This document shows positions 8,254 through 20,902 of a stretch of DNA of 64,000 nt, one piece after another (within the stretch, counting starts at the first letter, position 1; every line of letters starts with the position of its first letter). The stretch comes from MPNO01 sp965205995. GTDB lineage: Bacteria > Pseudomonadota > Alphaproteobacteria > MPNO01. The position numbers were made by a program, and so were the translations under genes. Below the pieces are notes generated by a model that saw only the letters and a program-made list of their open reading frames with translations, was not told where the DNA came from and made no database searches. The stretch is taken from contig OZ242200.1 of NCBI GenBank assembly GCA_965205995.1, positions 2,542,001-2,606,000 of the forward strand, read 5' to 3'.

Positions 8254-9678
8254 CGAATCGGCGACCGGCGCTAGGGTGTCGTTGTCGTCAACCCTCATGA
8301 GGAGATCTGGGATGCCCCCGAGGAACGAGACCGCGGCGCCGGCCGGTAGCGAGCATAGCACGCTGTATGTTGCGATCGAGGTCAGCCGCAAGAGCTGGGT
8401 TATCGGGATCGAGAGCCCGTCGGGTGGGCGGATCGGCTTGCACACGCTGGGGGCCTCGGATACCGGCGGGCTGCGGGATCCGATCGAGCGCCATCGGGCC
8501 AAGGCGGAACGGGCTGTGGGCCGCGCGGTCGGCGTTCTGTGCTGTTACGAGGCGGGTTACGAAGGGTTCTGGCTGGCGCGCTGGCTGGATCATGAGATGT
8601 CGCTGGAGACGGTTGTCCTGGACCCTGCGAGCCTGTTGGTGAACCGCAAGGCGAAGCAGCGCAAGACCGACCGGATCGACGCCAGGAAGATGGTGCGCGC
8701 GCTTCTGGCCTATGACCGGGGCGATGCGGCGGTGTTGAGCCGGGTCCGGGTGCCGAGCGTTGCCGAGGAGGACCGCCGTCGTCCGCTTCGCGAGCGGCGT
8801 TGTCTGGTGAAGGAGCGCACGGCGCTGAGCAACCGGATCGGCGGTCTGTTGAAGCTGCACGGCATCTTCGACCTGGCGCCGCGCGTGCGGGGGTTCGCGA
8901 CCAGGCTTGCCGAGGCGAAGACCGCCTGTGGCGCGGCGCTGCCGCCGCGCGCCCGGCGCGAGGTCGAACGGCTTGCCGAGCGGCTCGCCCTGGTTGCGCG
9001 TCGGATCGCCGAGGTCGAGGCCGAGCGCGACGCGGAGGTGCGCCGCGGCGAGGCCTTGGCGGCGGCGCCGGACTGCGCCGACGGCGCGGCGCGGGCGGCG
9101 GCCAAGATGGCGACGCTGGTCCGGCTCAAGGGGATCGGCCGCGACGGGCCGGGCTGGATCCGCGCCCAACTCGTCCAGATGGCATGGCGCTGGCTGCGCT
9201 TCCAGCCCGACAGCGCGCTCACCCGGTGGTATCGCGAACGCACCGCCGGCGGCGACCAACGCAGCCGCCGGGTGATGATCGCCGCGCTCGCCCGAAAGCT
9301 GCTGATCGCGCTGTGGCGCTTCGCCGAGACCGGGCTGGTGCCGTCAGGCGCCAGGCTCGCCTGAGCCCACACCCGGCCGGACCCCGGCCGGAACTGGGCC
9401 GGGCGGTGCGTGAGCGACCTCACCCTGGGCTGAAAGACGCCGATACTCAGAGAGCTCCCACCACCCGGAACGTTGCGCCCGCAGCAAGCGGGATCGGGGT
9501 ACGGGGACGGCACTGCCCGAACCGACCGCATAAAAGGTGGAACCGCGTAACACGCGTGACCGAAGACCAAAACGTTCCGGCCCGGCAATGCAAGTCAAAC
9601 CCGCAAACGCAAACCGAAACAGGAAAAACCGACATGACCTGAAACCCTAATCCCCCCCTTGACACAGAAAGCCTCATA
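8247..9678 (+). mobile_element. IS110-family insertion sequence, approximate limits
   Basis: Limits are tentative. The transposase gene lies between two 8-bp inverted words, TATGAGGC (8247-8254) and GCCTCATA (9671-9678). These could be subterminal inverted repeats of the IS1111 subgroup or chance. About 300 nt of non-coding sequence follows the gene; in the IS1111 subgroup that end carries the bridge-RNA region. IS110 elements make no conventional target duplication, so the ends cannot be fixed from one copy. Confidence 0.45.
8312..9364 (+). pseudogene. IS110-family transposase with internal in-frame deletion
   Basis: 350 residues from the ATG at 8312 (ribosome site GAGGAG). The N-terminal DEDD (RuvC-like) part is present: YVAIEVSRKSWVIGI with the first acidic residue as Glu, CYEAGYEGFWLARWL, and KTDRIDARKMV. 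A charged coiled segment follows. The C-terminal Transposase_20 domain begins normally (LVRLKGIG) but then jumps at GRDGPGWIR straight into the late helix MAWRWLRFQPDSAL. Family members have roughly 40-45 residues between these two parts, including the conserved serine motif needed for catalysis. The frame is kept, but the protein is shorter than the usual 390-400 residues. It is therefore probably inactive. Flanking genes suggest insertion into a catabolic operon. Confidence 0.8.
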
Positions 9679-9817
9679 AAAGGGTGAGGGTATGGCGAGG
9701 GGGCCAGAAAATTCCCTCACCCCGAGTAGGTCCCCTCCGCCCGGCGGCGCCAACTCGACGCTGCGGAACCGGGTACACTACAATCCGGCGGCTAACCGGA
9801 TCACGGGTTCTGTTCGG
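9365..9817. other. Gene-free stretch after the IS110 transposase
   Basis: About 450 nt without a credible gene. The first 300 nt are probably the non-coding right end of the IS element. The part from 9690 to 9730 matches the reverse complement of the dispersed repeat. No clear promoter was recognised ahead of the CoA-transferase gene. Confidence 0.5.
9690..9730 (-). repeat. Inverted copy of the dispersed intergenic repeat
   Basis: AGGGTGAGGG ... CCCTCACCCCGAGTAGG is the reverse-complement form of the repeat seen at 56.6 and 61.6 kb (CCTACTCGGGATGAGG ... CCTCACCCT), with one difference in the 16-nt core. Confidence 0.6.
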
Positions 9818-10999
9818 ATGACGGATACATCGCTCCCTTTGTCACGTTTCAAGGTGCTCGACCTGACCCGCGCGCGGTCGGGGCCGACCTGCGTCCGCCA
9901 GCTCGCCGACTGGGGCGCGGACGTGATCAAGATCGAGGCGCCGGACCCCGGGGGCGACGGCGACAATGGCGGGCGCAATTCGTCCGACTTCCAGAACCTG
10001 CACCGCAACAAGCGGGCGATGACGCTGAACCTCAAGGCGCCCGAAGGCCGGGAGGTGTTCCTGAAGCTGGTCGCGACCGCCGATGTCGTGGTCGAGAACT
10101 ACCGGCCCCGGGTCAAGGACCGCCTCGGCATCGACTACGGCTCGCTCAAGGCGGCGAACCCGCGGATCGTGCTCGGCAGCATTTCGGGCTTCGGCCAGGA
10201 CGGCCCCTATGCCGACCGCCCGGGCTACGACCAGGTGGCGCAGGGCATGGGCGGGCTGATGTCGGTGACCGGCCATCCGGGGCAGGGCCCGGTGCGCGCC
10301 GGAACCGCCATCGCCGACATCACGGCGGGGCTCTACTGCGCGATGGGGATTCTCGCCGCCCTGCTCGAGCGCGAGGCCTCGGGCGAGGGCCAGTGGGTCG
10401 ATTCCTCGCTGCTCGCCGCCCAGCTCGCGGTGATGGACTTCCAGGCCGCGCGCTGGACCGTCGACCGCGAGGTCGCGCCGCAGGCCGGCAACGACCACCC
10501 GCTCTACATGCCGACCGGGATGTTCGAGACCGGCGACGGCTTCATCAATATCGCGGCGTCGGGCGACACCATGTTCTCGCGGCTCTGCAAGGCGCTCGGC
10601 ACCGAAGGGCTGATGGACGATCCGCGCTTCGCCGACGGGCCCGCGCGCGGCAGGAACCGCGCCGAGCTGAGCGAGGCCATCGCCGCGGTCACCCGCACCC
10701 GTTCGACGGGCGATTGGGTGGAGCGGCTGAACCAATCGGGCGTCCCCTCCGGCCCGGTCTACAGCCTGGATCAGGCCTTCGCCGACCCGCAGGTCCGGCA
10801 TATCGGCATGGCGGCCCCGGTCGACCACCCGGCCCGGGGACGCATCGAGCTGGTCGGCCAGCCCGTCCGGTTCCACCGCACGCCGTGGCGGCTGCGCAAT
10901 GCCTGCCCCGAGATGGGCGAGCACACCGATTCCATCCTCTCCGGGCTCGGCTATTCGGAAGACGAGATCGAGACGCTGCGGGAGCAAGGCGTGCTGTGA
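9818..10999 (+). CDS. CaiB/BaiF-type (family III) CoA-transferase
   Basis: 393 residues from the ATG at 9818 (MTDTSLPLSRFKVLDLTR); the longer frame upstream reads through the repeat and is rejected. The family III signature is plain: LADWGADVIKIEAPDPGG, NKRAMTLNLKAPEGREV, and the catalytic aspartate at about residue 167 in GTAIADITAGLYCAMG. It moves CoA between carboxylic acids through a covalent aspartyl-CoA thioester in the cytoplasm. The stop overlaps the start of the LigA-like gene (GTGA), and that gene overlaps LigB, so the three are one translationally coupled operon. This suggests that CoA activation and ring cleavage belong to the same pathway. Confidence 0.92.
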   Translation: MTDTSLPLSRFKVLDLTRARSGPTCVRQLADWGADVIKIEAPDPGGDGDNGGRNSSDFQNLHRNKRAMTLNLKAPEGREVFLKLVATADVVVENYRPRVKDRLGIDYGSLKAANPRIVLGSISGFGQDGPYADRPGYDQVAQGMGGLMSVTGHPGQGPVRAGTAIADITAGLYCAMGILAALLEREASGEGQWVDSSLLAAQLAVMDFQAARWTVDREVAPQAGNDHPLYMPTGMFETGDGFINIAASGDTMFSRLCKALGTEGLMDDPRFADGPARGRNRAELSEAIAAVTRTRSTGDWVERLNQSGVPSGPVYSLDQAFADPQVRHIGMAAPVDHPARGRIELVGQPVRFHRTPWRLRNACPEMGEHTDSILSGLGYSEDEIETLREQGVL

Positions 11000-11307
11000 G
11001 CCTGTACACGGTGCAGAAGCTGATCTACCAGCTCAACCGCGACCCCCATGCGCGGCAGCGCTACGACGACGACTTCGAGTCGCTGCTGCGCGACTACCCG
11101 ATGACCGCGGAGGAAAGCCGGGCGGTGCGCGAGCCGGATATCGGCCTGCTCTACGTGCTGGGCGTCAACGGCCAGCTCCTGATGCATTACGCGGCGCTCC
11201 GGGGCTATCCCTGGAACGACTATATCGAGGCGATGCGCGAGGGCGTGCGGCGCCACGGGCCGGTGCGCGCCGGCCTCTATGCGATGGTGGGGGAGTCGGA
11301 GGAATGA
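10996..11307 (+). CDS. LigA-like alpha subunit of class III extradiol dioxygenase
   Basis: 103 residues starting at a GTG that overlaps the CoA-transferase stop. It is the small all-helical LigA fold: YQLNRDPHARQRYDDDFESL, then LLYVLGVNGQLLMHYAALRG, the loop that covers the active site of the beta subunit. It is shorter than the alpha subunit of Sphingobium protocatechuate 4,5-dioxygenase (139 residues), lacking N- and C-terminal extensions. It overlaps ligB by 4 bp (ATGA), as expected for subunits of one complex. Confidence 0.85.
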   Translation: MSLYTVQKLIYQLNRDPHARQRYDDDFESLLRDYPMTAEESRAVREPDIGLLYVLGVNGQLLMHYAALRGYPWNDYIEAMREGVRRHGPVRAGLYAMVGESEE

Positions 11308-12125
11308 GCCTGGTCTTCGCCGGCGTTTGCAGCCACGCCCCGGGGATCACCGGACGCGCCGACCGGGTGGACCGGGACCGCCTCGCCCGCCTCCACGCGT
11401 CCTTCGACCGGATGAGGCGGGCCATCGAAGCTTCCGAGCCCGATGCCCTGCTGGTCGTGGGCGCGGAGCATTTCGCCAATTTCTTCATGGACAACATGCC
11501 GGCCTATTGCATCGGCATGGCGGAGAGCTACGAGGGACCGATCGAGGACCCGGACTGGCTCGCCATCCCCCGCACCGCGATCCCGGGCGCCGCCGATCTG
11601 TCGCGCCGGCTGATCGAGCAGGTGCTGGAGGAGATCGACGTCTCCTATGCCGAGGAATGGAAGTTCGACCATGGAATCATGGTTCCGCTGCACTTCCTGA
11701 CGCCGCGCTACGATCTGCCGGTGGTGCCGGCGAACATCAACTGCCAGGGTCCGCCTTTGACCCCCGTCCATCGCGCCTGGGCGTTCGGCAAGGCGCTGAG
11801 GCGGGGCTGCGACGCGGTGCCCGAGCGCATCGCCCTGATCGGAACGGGCGGGATCTCGCACTGGCCGGCAACCCCGGATTCGGGAAAGATCAACGAGGAC
11901 TGGGACCGCGCCTTCCTCGACCGGTTCGTCGCCAACGACCGGGACGCCCTGCTCGCATACGACGATGCCGAGACCTATCGCGACGCGGGCCAGGGCGGGT
12001 TCGAGATCCGTACCTTCATCGCGGTGGCCGGCGCGGCGGACGGCGCGAAGGGCGAAATCTGGCATTACGACCCGATCCCCGATTTCGCGGTGGGCTGCAC
12101 AATAGGCGTGATGGCGACAACGTGA
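11304..12125 (+). CDS. LigB-family class III extradiol ring-cleavage dioxygenase, beta subunit
   Basis: 273 residues. The Fe(II) ligands and catalytic histidines of LigB proteins are visible: His11 in GVCSHAPG, His56 in VVGAEHFANF, a conserved His123 in KFDHGIMVPL, and GTGGISHWPA for the base histidine. It splits a catechol-type ring next to the hydroxyls with O2. The AEHFANFFMDNMPAYCIG segment resembles the dihydroxyphenylpropionate/gallate branch more than protocatechuate LigB, so the substrate is uncertain. It is coupled with LigA and a CoA-transferase. Confidence 0.87.
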   Translation: MSLVFAGVCSHAPGITGRADRVDRDRLARLHASFDRMRRAIEASEPDALLVVGAEHFANFFMDNMPAYCIGMAESYEGPIEDPDWLAIPRTAIPGAADLSRRLIEQVLEEIDVSYAEEWKFDHGIMVPLHFLTPRYDLPVVPANINCQGPPLTPVHRAWAFGKALRRGCDAVPERIALIGTGGISHWPATPDSGKINEDWDRAFLDRFVANDRDALLAYDDAETYRDAGQGGFEIRTFIAVAGAADGAKGEIWHYDPIPDFAVGCTIGVMATT

Positions 12126-12191
12126 TCTCCCGATAGTGGGTGCGGGTGCGGCTTGCGCCGCGGCAGACCGCCGATTATTTTCCCGCCCGCC

Positions 12192-13169
12192 ATGCAAGAA
12201 ACCCAGACGCGCACGTGCATCCGGTTCCGTGACGAGGGGCCGGAAATCGGCGACTTCAAGACCGAGGTCATCGAGAATCTGTCCAGGGAGCAGAAAACGC
12301 TCCCCTGCAAGTTCTTCTACGACAAGAAGGGCTCGACCCTGTTCGACCGCATCTGCGAACTCGACGAGTACTACCCCACCCGAACCGAGGTCTCGCTGCT
12401 GGATCGGCACGGCCAGGAGTTCGCCGAACTCAGCGGCCCCTCATGCCACCTCATCGAGTTCGGCAGCGGTTCGAGCGTCAAGTCCAGGCTGCTGCTCGAC
12501 AGGCTGGACGAGCCGGCGGCCTACACCGCGATAGACATCTCCAGGGACCATTTGATCGACGCGGCGAGCGCGCTCGCCGAGGAATTCCCCGCTCTCGACG
12601 TGGAAGCGGTCTGCGCGGACTACACCCAGCCTCTTCGACTGGAGCGGGAGAACGGAAACGCCGGCCGCAGGCTCGGCTTCTTTCCCGGATCGACGATCGG
12701 CAATTTCGCGCCGGACGAGGCGCACGCATTCCTCGAGCGCTCGGCCGAGACCATCGGCCCCGGGGGATCGATGCTGATCGGCGTCGATCTCAAGAAGGAC
12801 GAAGACACGCTCGTCGCCGCCTATAACGACCGCGAGGGGGTGACCGCGGCGTTCAACGAAAACCTGCTGGCCCGGATCAATCGCGAACTCGAGGGCGATT
12901 TCGACCTGTCCGCCTTTTCCCATGACGCGGTCTACAACCGCCAGCATGGCCGAATCGAAATGCATTTGGTGAGCGAGCGGGACCAGACCGCGCGGGTCGG
13001 CGACCGGTCCTTCGATTTCCGGGCGGGCGAGACCATTCACACCGAGAACTCCTACAAATACAGCATCGAGCAGTTCCAGGGGCTGTGCCGCGAGGCGCGC
13101 TACGAGCCGGTCCAGGCGTGGACCGACCCGGACGGGATGTTCAGCCTCCATTTTCTGAACGTCGCCTGA
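12192..13169 (+). CDS. egtD: L-histidine N(alpha)-methyltransferase (EgtD family)
   Basis: 325 residues, the usual EgtD length. It has the EgtD N-terminus (LPCKFFYDKKGSTLFDRICE, DEYYPTRTE), the SAM-binding loop IEFGSGSS, and GFFPGSTIGNFAPDEA. Near the end ETIHTENSYKYS contributes to substrate binding. It trimethylates histidine to hercynine, the first step of ergothioneine synthesis. The sulfoxide synthase EgtB, often adjacent, is not in the window, so completion of the pathway must rely on genes elsewhere. A FrnE-like gene follows 19 nt later and may be cotranscribed. Confidence 0.9.
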   Translation: MQETQTRTCIRFRDEGPEIGDFKTEVIENLSREQKTLPCKFFYDKKGSTLFDRICELDEYYPTRTEVSLLDRHGQEFAELSGPSCHLIEFGSGSSVKSRLLLDRLDEPAAYTAIDISRDHLIDAASALAEEFPALDVEAVCADYTQPLRLERENGNAGRRLGFFPGSTIGNFAPDEAHAFLERSAETIGPGGSMLIGVDLKKDEDTLVAAYNDREGVTAAFNENLLARINRELEGDFDLSAFSHDAVYNRQHGRIEMHLVSERDQTARVGDRSFDFRAGETIHTENSYKYSIEQFQGLCREARYEPVQAWTDPDGMFSLHFLNVA

Positions 13170-13188
13170 AGCCCCGGCCGGAGACGGC

Positions 13189-13905
13189 TTGCCCAACCGG
13201 ATCGATACCCCCGTCACCGACCGCCGCGACCGCGGGGAAGCCGGCGGAGAAGCCCCGCTGCGGGTCGACATCGTCATGGATACCGTCTGCCCCTGGTGCT
13301 ATCTGGGCCAGCAGCGTTTCGCGCGGGCGTTCGCCGAGAGGCCGGCTGTGCGGGCGGAGATCCGGTGGCGGGCGTTCCAGATCAACCGCACCGCCCCGGC
13401 GGCGGGGCGCGACCGGGCAAGCGACCTGGCGGCGCGTTTCGGCGGCCCCGGAGGCGCCAAACGCCATTTGGCGGCGCTCCAGCGGACGGGCGAGCGGGAA
13501 GGCGTCGCGTTCCGCTTCGACCTGATCGGGCGCACCCCGAACACGCTGGACTCGCACCGCCTGATTTCCTTCGCGGCCGGTTTCGGACTCGCGGAGGCAA
13601 TGGTGATCAGGCTGTTCCGCGCCTATTTCGTCGAAGGTCTGGATATCGGCGACCGGGGAACGCTCGCCGGGCTGGGCGCGGAAATCGGGCTTGGCTGCGG
13701 GGGCGTGCGGCGCTATCTGGAGGGCGACGAGGATCGGCCGCGGCTCATCGCCGAGGACGACCGGATGCGGTCGCTCGGGGTGAAGGGCGTTCCCTGCTAC
13801 ATCATCGGGGAGCGCTACGCGATTTCCGGCGCGCAGTCGCCGGAGGTGTTTCTTCAGGTCATCGACCTCGCGCGGCAGGACAGGCTGGCCCGGGCCACCG
13901 AATAG
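13189..13905 (+). CDS. DsbA-family (FrnE-like) thiol oxidoreductase
   Basis: 238 residues with an inferred TTG start at 13189, preceded by GGAG. The thioredoxin-fold motif CPWC occupies residues 34-37 in MDTVCPWCYLGQQRF, and the cis-proline loop is GVKGVPCYIIGERYAISGAQ. FrnE proteins are cytoplasmic disulfide isomerases or 2-hydroxychromene-2-carboxylate isomerase relatives; there is no signal peptide. The N-terminal 20 residues are charged and may not all be translated. Cotranscription with egtD fits a low-molecular-weight thiol/redox role, which is inferred. Confidence 0.85.
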   Translation: MPNRIDTPVTDRRDRGEAGGEAPLRVDIVMDTVCPWCYLGQQRFARAFAERPAVRAEIRWRAFQINRTAPAAGRDRASDLAARFGGPGGAKRHLAALQRTGEREGVAFRFDLIGRTPNTLDSHRLISFAAGFGLAEAMVIRLFRAYFVEGLDIGDRGTLAGLGAEIGLGCGGVRRYLEGDEDRPRLIAEDDRMRSLGVKGVPCYIIGERYAISGAQSPEVFLQVIDLARQDRLARATE

Positions 13906-14091
13906 GCGGGCCTCCGCCGCCGCGCCGAAGCGGGCATTTTTGATCCGCGGGGATGGAAATCGGCTGCCCGGCATACGATCTATCCAACAGGCCGGTATGG
14001 CGCGACACGAAGCGCGGACTAACATGGACCAACGCGCGTTCCGCCAGCCCGGTCGCCCCCGGCACCGGTTCGAAGGAGCGGGAAACCGAGG

Positions 14092-14898
14092 ATGAGCCAG
14101 ACCGACGAGCCAAGGACCGGCAAGAAAGCCAGGCCGCGGACCGGGCGCCGCATGCGGCTGCGCATCATGCGGCACATCCGCGCCTATTTCTTCGCGGGCG
14201 TTCTGGTCACCGCGCCGATCGCGATCACGTTTTACCTCGCCTGGCTGATCATCAACTGGATCGACAGCAAGATCACGCCGCTGATCCCGGAGGCCTACAA
14301 CCCGGAAACCTATCTGCCGTTCGGCGTCCCGGGACTCGGGCTGATCATCGTCTTCATCCTGCTCACGCTGATCGGCGCGATGGCGGCGGGCGCGATCGGA
14401 CGCATCTGGGTCAGGACGTCCGAGCATCTGCTCGCCCGCATGCCGGTCATCCGCAGCGTCTACAGCGCCACCAAGCAGATCTTCGAGACCGTTCTGCGCC
14501 AGCAGTCGAACGCATTCCGCCAGGTGGTCCTGTTCGAGTATCCCAGGCGCGGAAGCTGGGCGCTCGGCTTCATCACCGGCAAGACGCTGGGCGAGGTGCA
14601 GGACCTGACCGCCGACGAGGTGGTCAACGTGTTCCTTCCGACCACCCCGAACCCGACCTCGGGCTACCTCTTGTTCATTCCGCGAAAGGAGCTGGTCGTC
14701 CTCAGCATGACCGTCGAGGAGGGGATCAAGATGGTCGTCTCCGGCGGCATCGTCACGCCCGAGGACCGCCGCAGCGAAGACCAGCAGAAGATCAAGAAGG
14801 TCGCGCCCGCGACGCTCCATGGGCGGACGATCCCCTATGACGAGAACGAAGAACCGGCGGCGGAGATCGAGGATCTGCGCAAACGCGAATCATCCTGA
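14092..14898 (+). CDS. DUF502 membrane protein
   Basis: 268 residues. A basic N-terminus is followed by helix AYFFAGVLVTAPIAITFYLAW, then GLGLIIVFILLTLIGAMAAGAI. The family core ARMPVIRSVYSATKQIFETV is complete, as is TPNPTSGYLLFIPRKELVVLSM. It is an inner-membrane protein of unknown biochemical role. In Alphaproteobacteria it commonly sits beside recG, as here, where the two genes are convergent and overlap by 9 bp. Confidence 0.92.
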   Translation: MSQTDEPRTGKKARPRTGRRMRLRIMRHIRAYFFAGVLVTAPIAITFYLAWLIINWIDSKITPLIPEAYNPETYLPFGVPGLGLIIVFILLTLIGAMAAGAIGRIWVRTSEHLLARMPVIRSVYSATKQIFETVLRQQSNAFRQVVLFEYPRRGSWALGFITGKTLGEVQDLTADEVVNVFLPTTPNPTSGYLLFIPRKELVVLSMTVEEGIKMVVSGGIVTPEDRRSEDQQKIKKVAPATLHGRTIPYDENEEPAAEIEDLRKRESS

Positions 14899-16971
14899 AC
14901 GTACGGTCCTGACCACCGCGTCCCTTTCGAACAGATAGAGCAGGGTCCGGAGCGCCTCGCCGCGCGGCGTCGCCAGCGCGGCATCGCGCTCGACAATCAG
15001 CCGCGCGTCGTCGCGCGCGACCTCGATCAGCCCGGCATGCGCGGCGAGATCGGCCAGGCGAAAGCCCGGCAGCCCGGACTGGCGGGTGCCCAGCAGCTCC
15101 CCCGCCCCCCTGAGACGCAGATCCTCCTCGGCGATCAGGAAACCGTCATCGGTCTCGCGCATCACGTTGAGCCGGGCCCGCGCGGTCTCGGTCAGCGGGC
15201 TGCCATAGAGCAGCAGGCAGAACGAGGCGCGCTCGCCGCGGCCGACCCGCCCGCGCAGCTGGTGGAGCTGGGCGAGCCCGAAACGCTCGGCATGCTCGAC
15301 CACCACCACCGAGGCTTCCGGGACGTCGACGCCGACCTCGATCACCGTGGTCGCCACCAGGACATCGATCTCGCCGGCGGCGAAGCCGGCCATCGCGGCG
15401 TCCTTCTCGGCGCCCTTCATGCGCCCGTGCAGCAGCCCGACGCGGTCGCCGAACAGGGTTTCGAGCGCCGCGTGACGCTCGGTCGCCGCCGCCAGGTCGA
15501 GGGTCTCCGACTCCTCGACGACGGGACATACCCAGTAGATGCGCGCGCCGTCGGCGATCGCCGTCCTCAGACGCCCGATCACCTGGCCCAGCCGGTCGAC
15601 CGGCAGCACCCGTGTGTCGACCGGGCGTCGGCCGGGCGGCTTTTCATGCAGCCTGGAAACGTCGATATCGCCATAGGCGGTCATCGTCAGGGTGCGCGGG
15701 ATGGGCGTCGCCGTCATCACCAGCATGTCCACCGCGCGGCCCTTGTCGGCCAGCGCCACGCGCTGATCGACGCCGAAGCGGTGCTGCTCGTCGATCACCG
15801 CCAAAGCGAGATCGGCGAAGGCGACCGCGTCCTGCTGCAACGCATGGGTGCCGATGGCGATCGAGGTCGCGCCGCCGGCAAGCCCGGCCAGAATGCGCGT
15901 CCGGTTGGCGCCGCGCTCCCGACCGGTCAGCAGGGCGACGGAGACGCCGATCTTCGCGGCGAGCGGCTCGATCGTCGCGAGATGCTGCCGCGCGAGGATT
16001 TCGGTCGGCGCCATCAGCGCGGCCTGCGCGCCGGCCTCGACCGCGGCCAGCATGGCGAGGAAGGCGACCACGGTCTTGCCGCTGCCGACATCGCCCTGGA
16101 GCAGCCGGACCATGCATTCGGGCGCCGCCATGTCGGCCGCGATCTCCTCCGCCGCCGCCTCCTGCGCGGCGGTCAAGGGAAAGCCGAAAGACTCCTTCGC
16201 GCGGTTCCGGAGGGTCCCGTCGCCGGCGATTTCCCTTCCCGGCCGCGCGCGCCGGCGGCGGCGCACCAGCGCAAGGGCGACCTGGTTGGCCAGCAGCTCG
16301 TCATAGGCGAGGCGTTCCCGCGCGGGGTTGGAGGGATCGAGCGCGGCCTCGTCCTCCGGCGCGTGCGCGCGCCTCACCGCCTCGCGCCAGGCGGGCCAGG
16401 ACTTGCGCGCCATCCAGGCCGGGTCGTTCCATTCGGCGAGGTCCGGGGAGCGGCTCACCGCCTCGGCGACGATGCGGGACAGCGGCTTCGCCGTGAGCCC
16501 GGCGGTCAGCGGATAGACCGGCTCGACCCGCTTGAGCGCGTCGAGCTCTCCCGGCCGGCCGATATGGTCGGGATGGGTCATCTGGAGCCGGTCCCGGTAG
16601 CGCTCGACCCGGCCGCTCACCACCCGCTTCCCGCCCTCCGGCAAGGCCGTGTTCAGATAATCCGCCCGGGCGTTGAAGAACACGAGGTCGAGCGCCCCGG
16701 TCCCGTCATGGCAGACCACCCGGTAGGGCGTGCGCCGGTTGTGGGACGGCAGATGACGGTCGATCTCGACCTCGATGGTGACGATCGCCTTGTCGGGGGC
16801 GCCGGCGATGCTGGGCGAGAAACGCCGGTCGATCACCGCATTCGGCAGATGCCAGAGAAGGTCGACGACCCTGGGCCCCGCCAGCCTTTCCACGGCCGCC
16901 CCGATGCGCGGCCCGACGCCGGGCAGCGACCGGATCTCGGCGAACAGGGGAAACAGGATTGCAGGGCGCAT
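14890..16971 (-). CDS. recG: ATP-dependent DNA helicase RecG
   Basis: 693 residues. An N-terminal wedge/OB domain (about 60-160) binds branched DNA. Walker A is at 293-300 (GDVGSGKT), the DEXH-type box is IDEQHRFGVDQR, and motif III is TATPIPRTL. The C-terminal motor includes LLHGRMKGAEKD, VATTVIEVGVDVPEA and QLRGRVGRGE. It remodels stalled replication forks and Holliday junctions. It is convergent with DUF502 (9-bp overlap) and divergent from sdhE, an arrangement common in Alphaproteobacteria. Confidence 0.97.
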   Translation of the reverse strand: MRPAILFPLFAEIRSLPGVGPRIGAAVERLAGPRVVDLLWHLPNAVIDRRFSPSIAGAPDKAIVTIEVEIDRHLPSHNRRTPYRVVCHDGTGALDLVFFNARADYLNTALPEGGKRVVSGRVERYRDRLQMTHPDHIGRPGELDALKRVEPVYPLTAGLTAKPLSRIVAEAVSRSPDLAEWNDPAWMARKSWPAWREAVRRAHAPEDEAALDPSNPARERLAYDELLANQVALALVRRRRRARPGREIAGDGTLRNRAKESFGFPLTAAQEAAAEEIAADMAAPECMVRLLQGDVGSGKTVVAFLAMLAAVEAGAQAALMAPTEILARQHLATIEPLAAKIGVSVALLTGRERGANRTRILAGLAGGATSIAIGTHALQQDAVAFADLALAVIDEQHRFGVDQRVALADKGRAVDMLVMTATPIPRTLTMTAYGDIDVSRLHEKPPGRRPVDTRVLPVDRLGQVIGRLRTAIADGARIYWVCPVVEESETLDLAAATERHAALETLFGDRVGLLHGRMKGAEKDAAMAGFAAGEIDVLVATTVIEVGVDVPEASVVVVEHAERFGLAQLHQLRGRVGRGERASFCLLLYGSPLTETARARLNVMRETDDGFLIAEEDLRLRGAGELLGTRQSGLPGFRLADLAAHAGLIEVARDDARLIVERDAALATPRGEALRTLLYLFERDAVVRTVRSG

Positions 16972-17096
16972 CGGCGGAACCTGACGACAAATCCGGCGCC
17001 ATCGGACAGCGCGGATGCGGCGCCGTCAAGCGGGTCGAAGCGCCTGGCGGCCCGGCTCGCTTGCCCCGGCGGCGGCGCTGTGCGAGAGGTCTGCCA

Positions 17097-17371
17097 ATGG
17101 GAGTTCGTGACTTGCACCGGGGCCTCGACGTCCGCCGGAAGCGCATCCTGTATCGCAGCCTGCGCCGGGGCACCAAGGAAAGCGACCTCGTGATCGGGGG
17201 GTTCGCGAGGACCGCCTTGCCGGAGCTCGACGGCGCGCAGCTCGATGCGCTCGAAGCCCTGCTCGACCGGCCGGACCCGGAGGTTCTCGGCTGGGTGATC
17301 GAGCTGCATCCGGTGCCCGCCGAATTCGACACCGACGTGATGGCCATGCTCAAGGCCTATAAGGGCGCGCT

Positions 17372-17375
<4 letters not shown>
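17097..17375 (+). CDS. sdhE: FAD assembly factor SdhE
   Basis: 92 residues from the ATG at 17097. It is a small helical protein with the RGxxE motif needed for flavinylation, here RGTKE in RSLRRGTKESDLVIGGF, followed by LDALEALLDRPDPEVLGWV. It promotes covalent attachment of FAD to succinate dehydrogenase SdhA. The stop overlaps the mfd start (GTGA). The sdhE-mfd pair next to recG is a conserved alphaproteobacterial arrangement. The longer upstream frame is rejected because it reads into the recG promoter region. Confidence 0.93.
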
Positions 17376-20899
<3,524 letters not shown>

Positions 20900-20902
20900 G
20901 GG

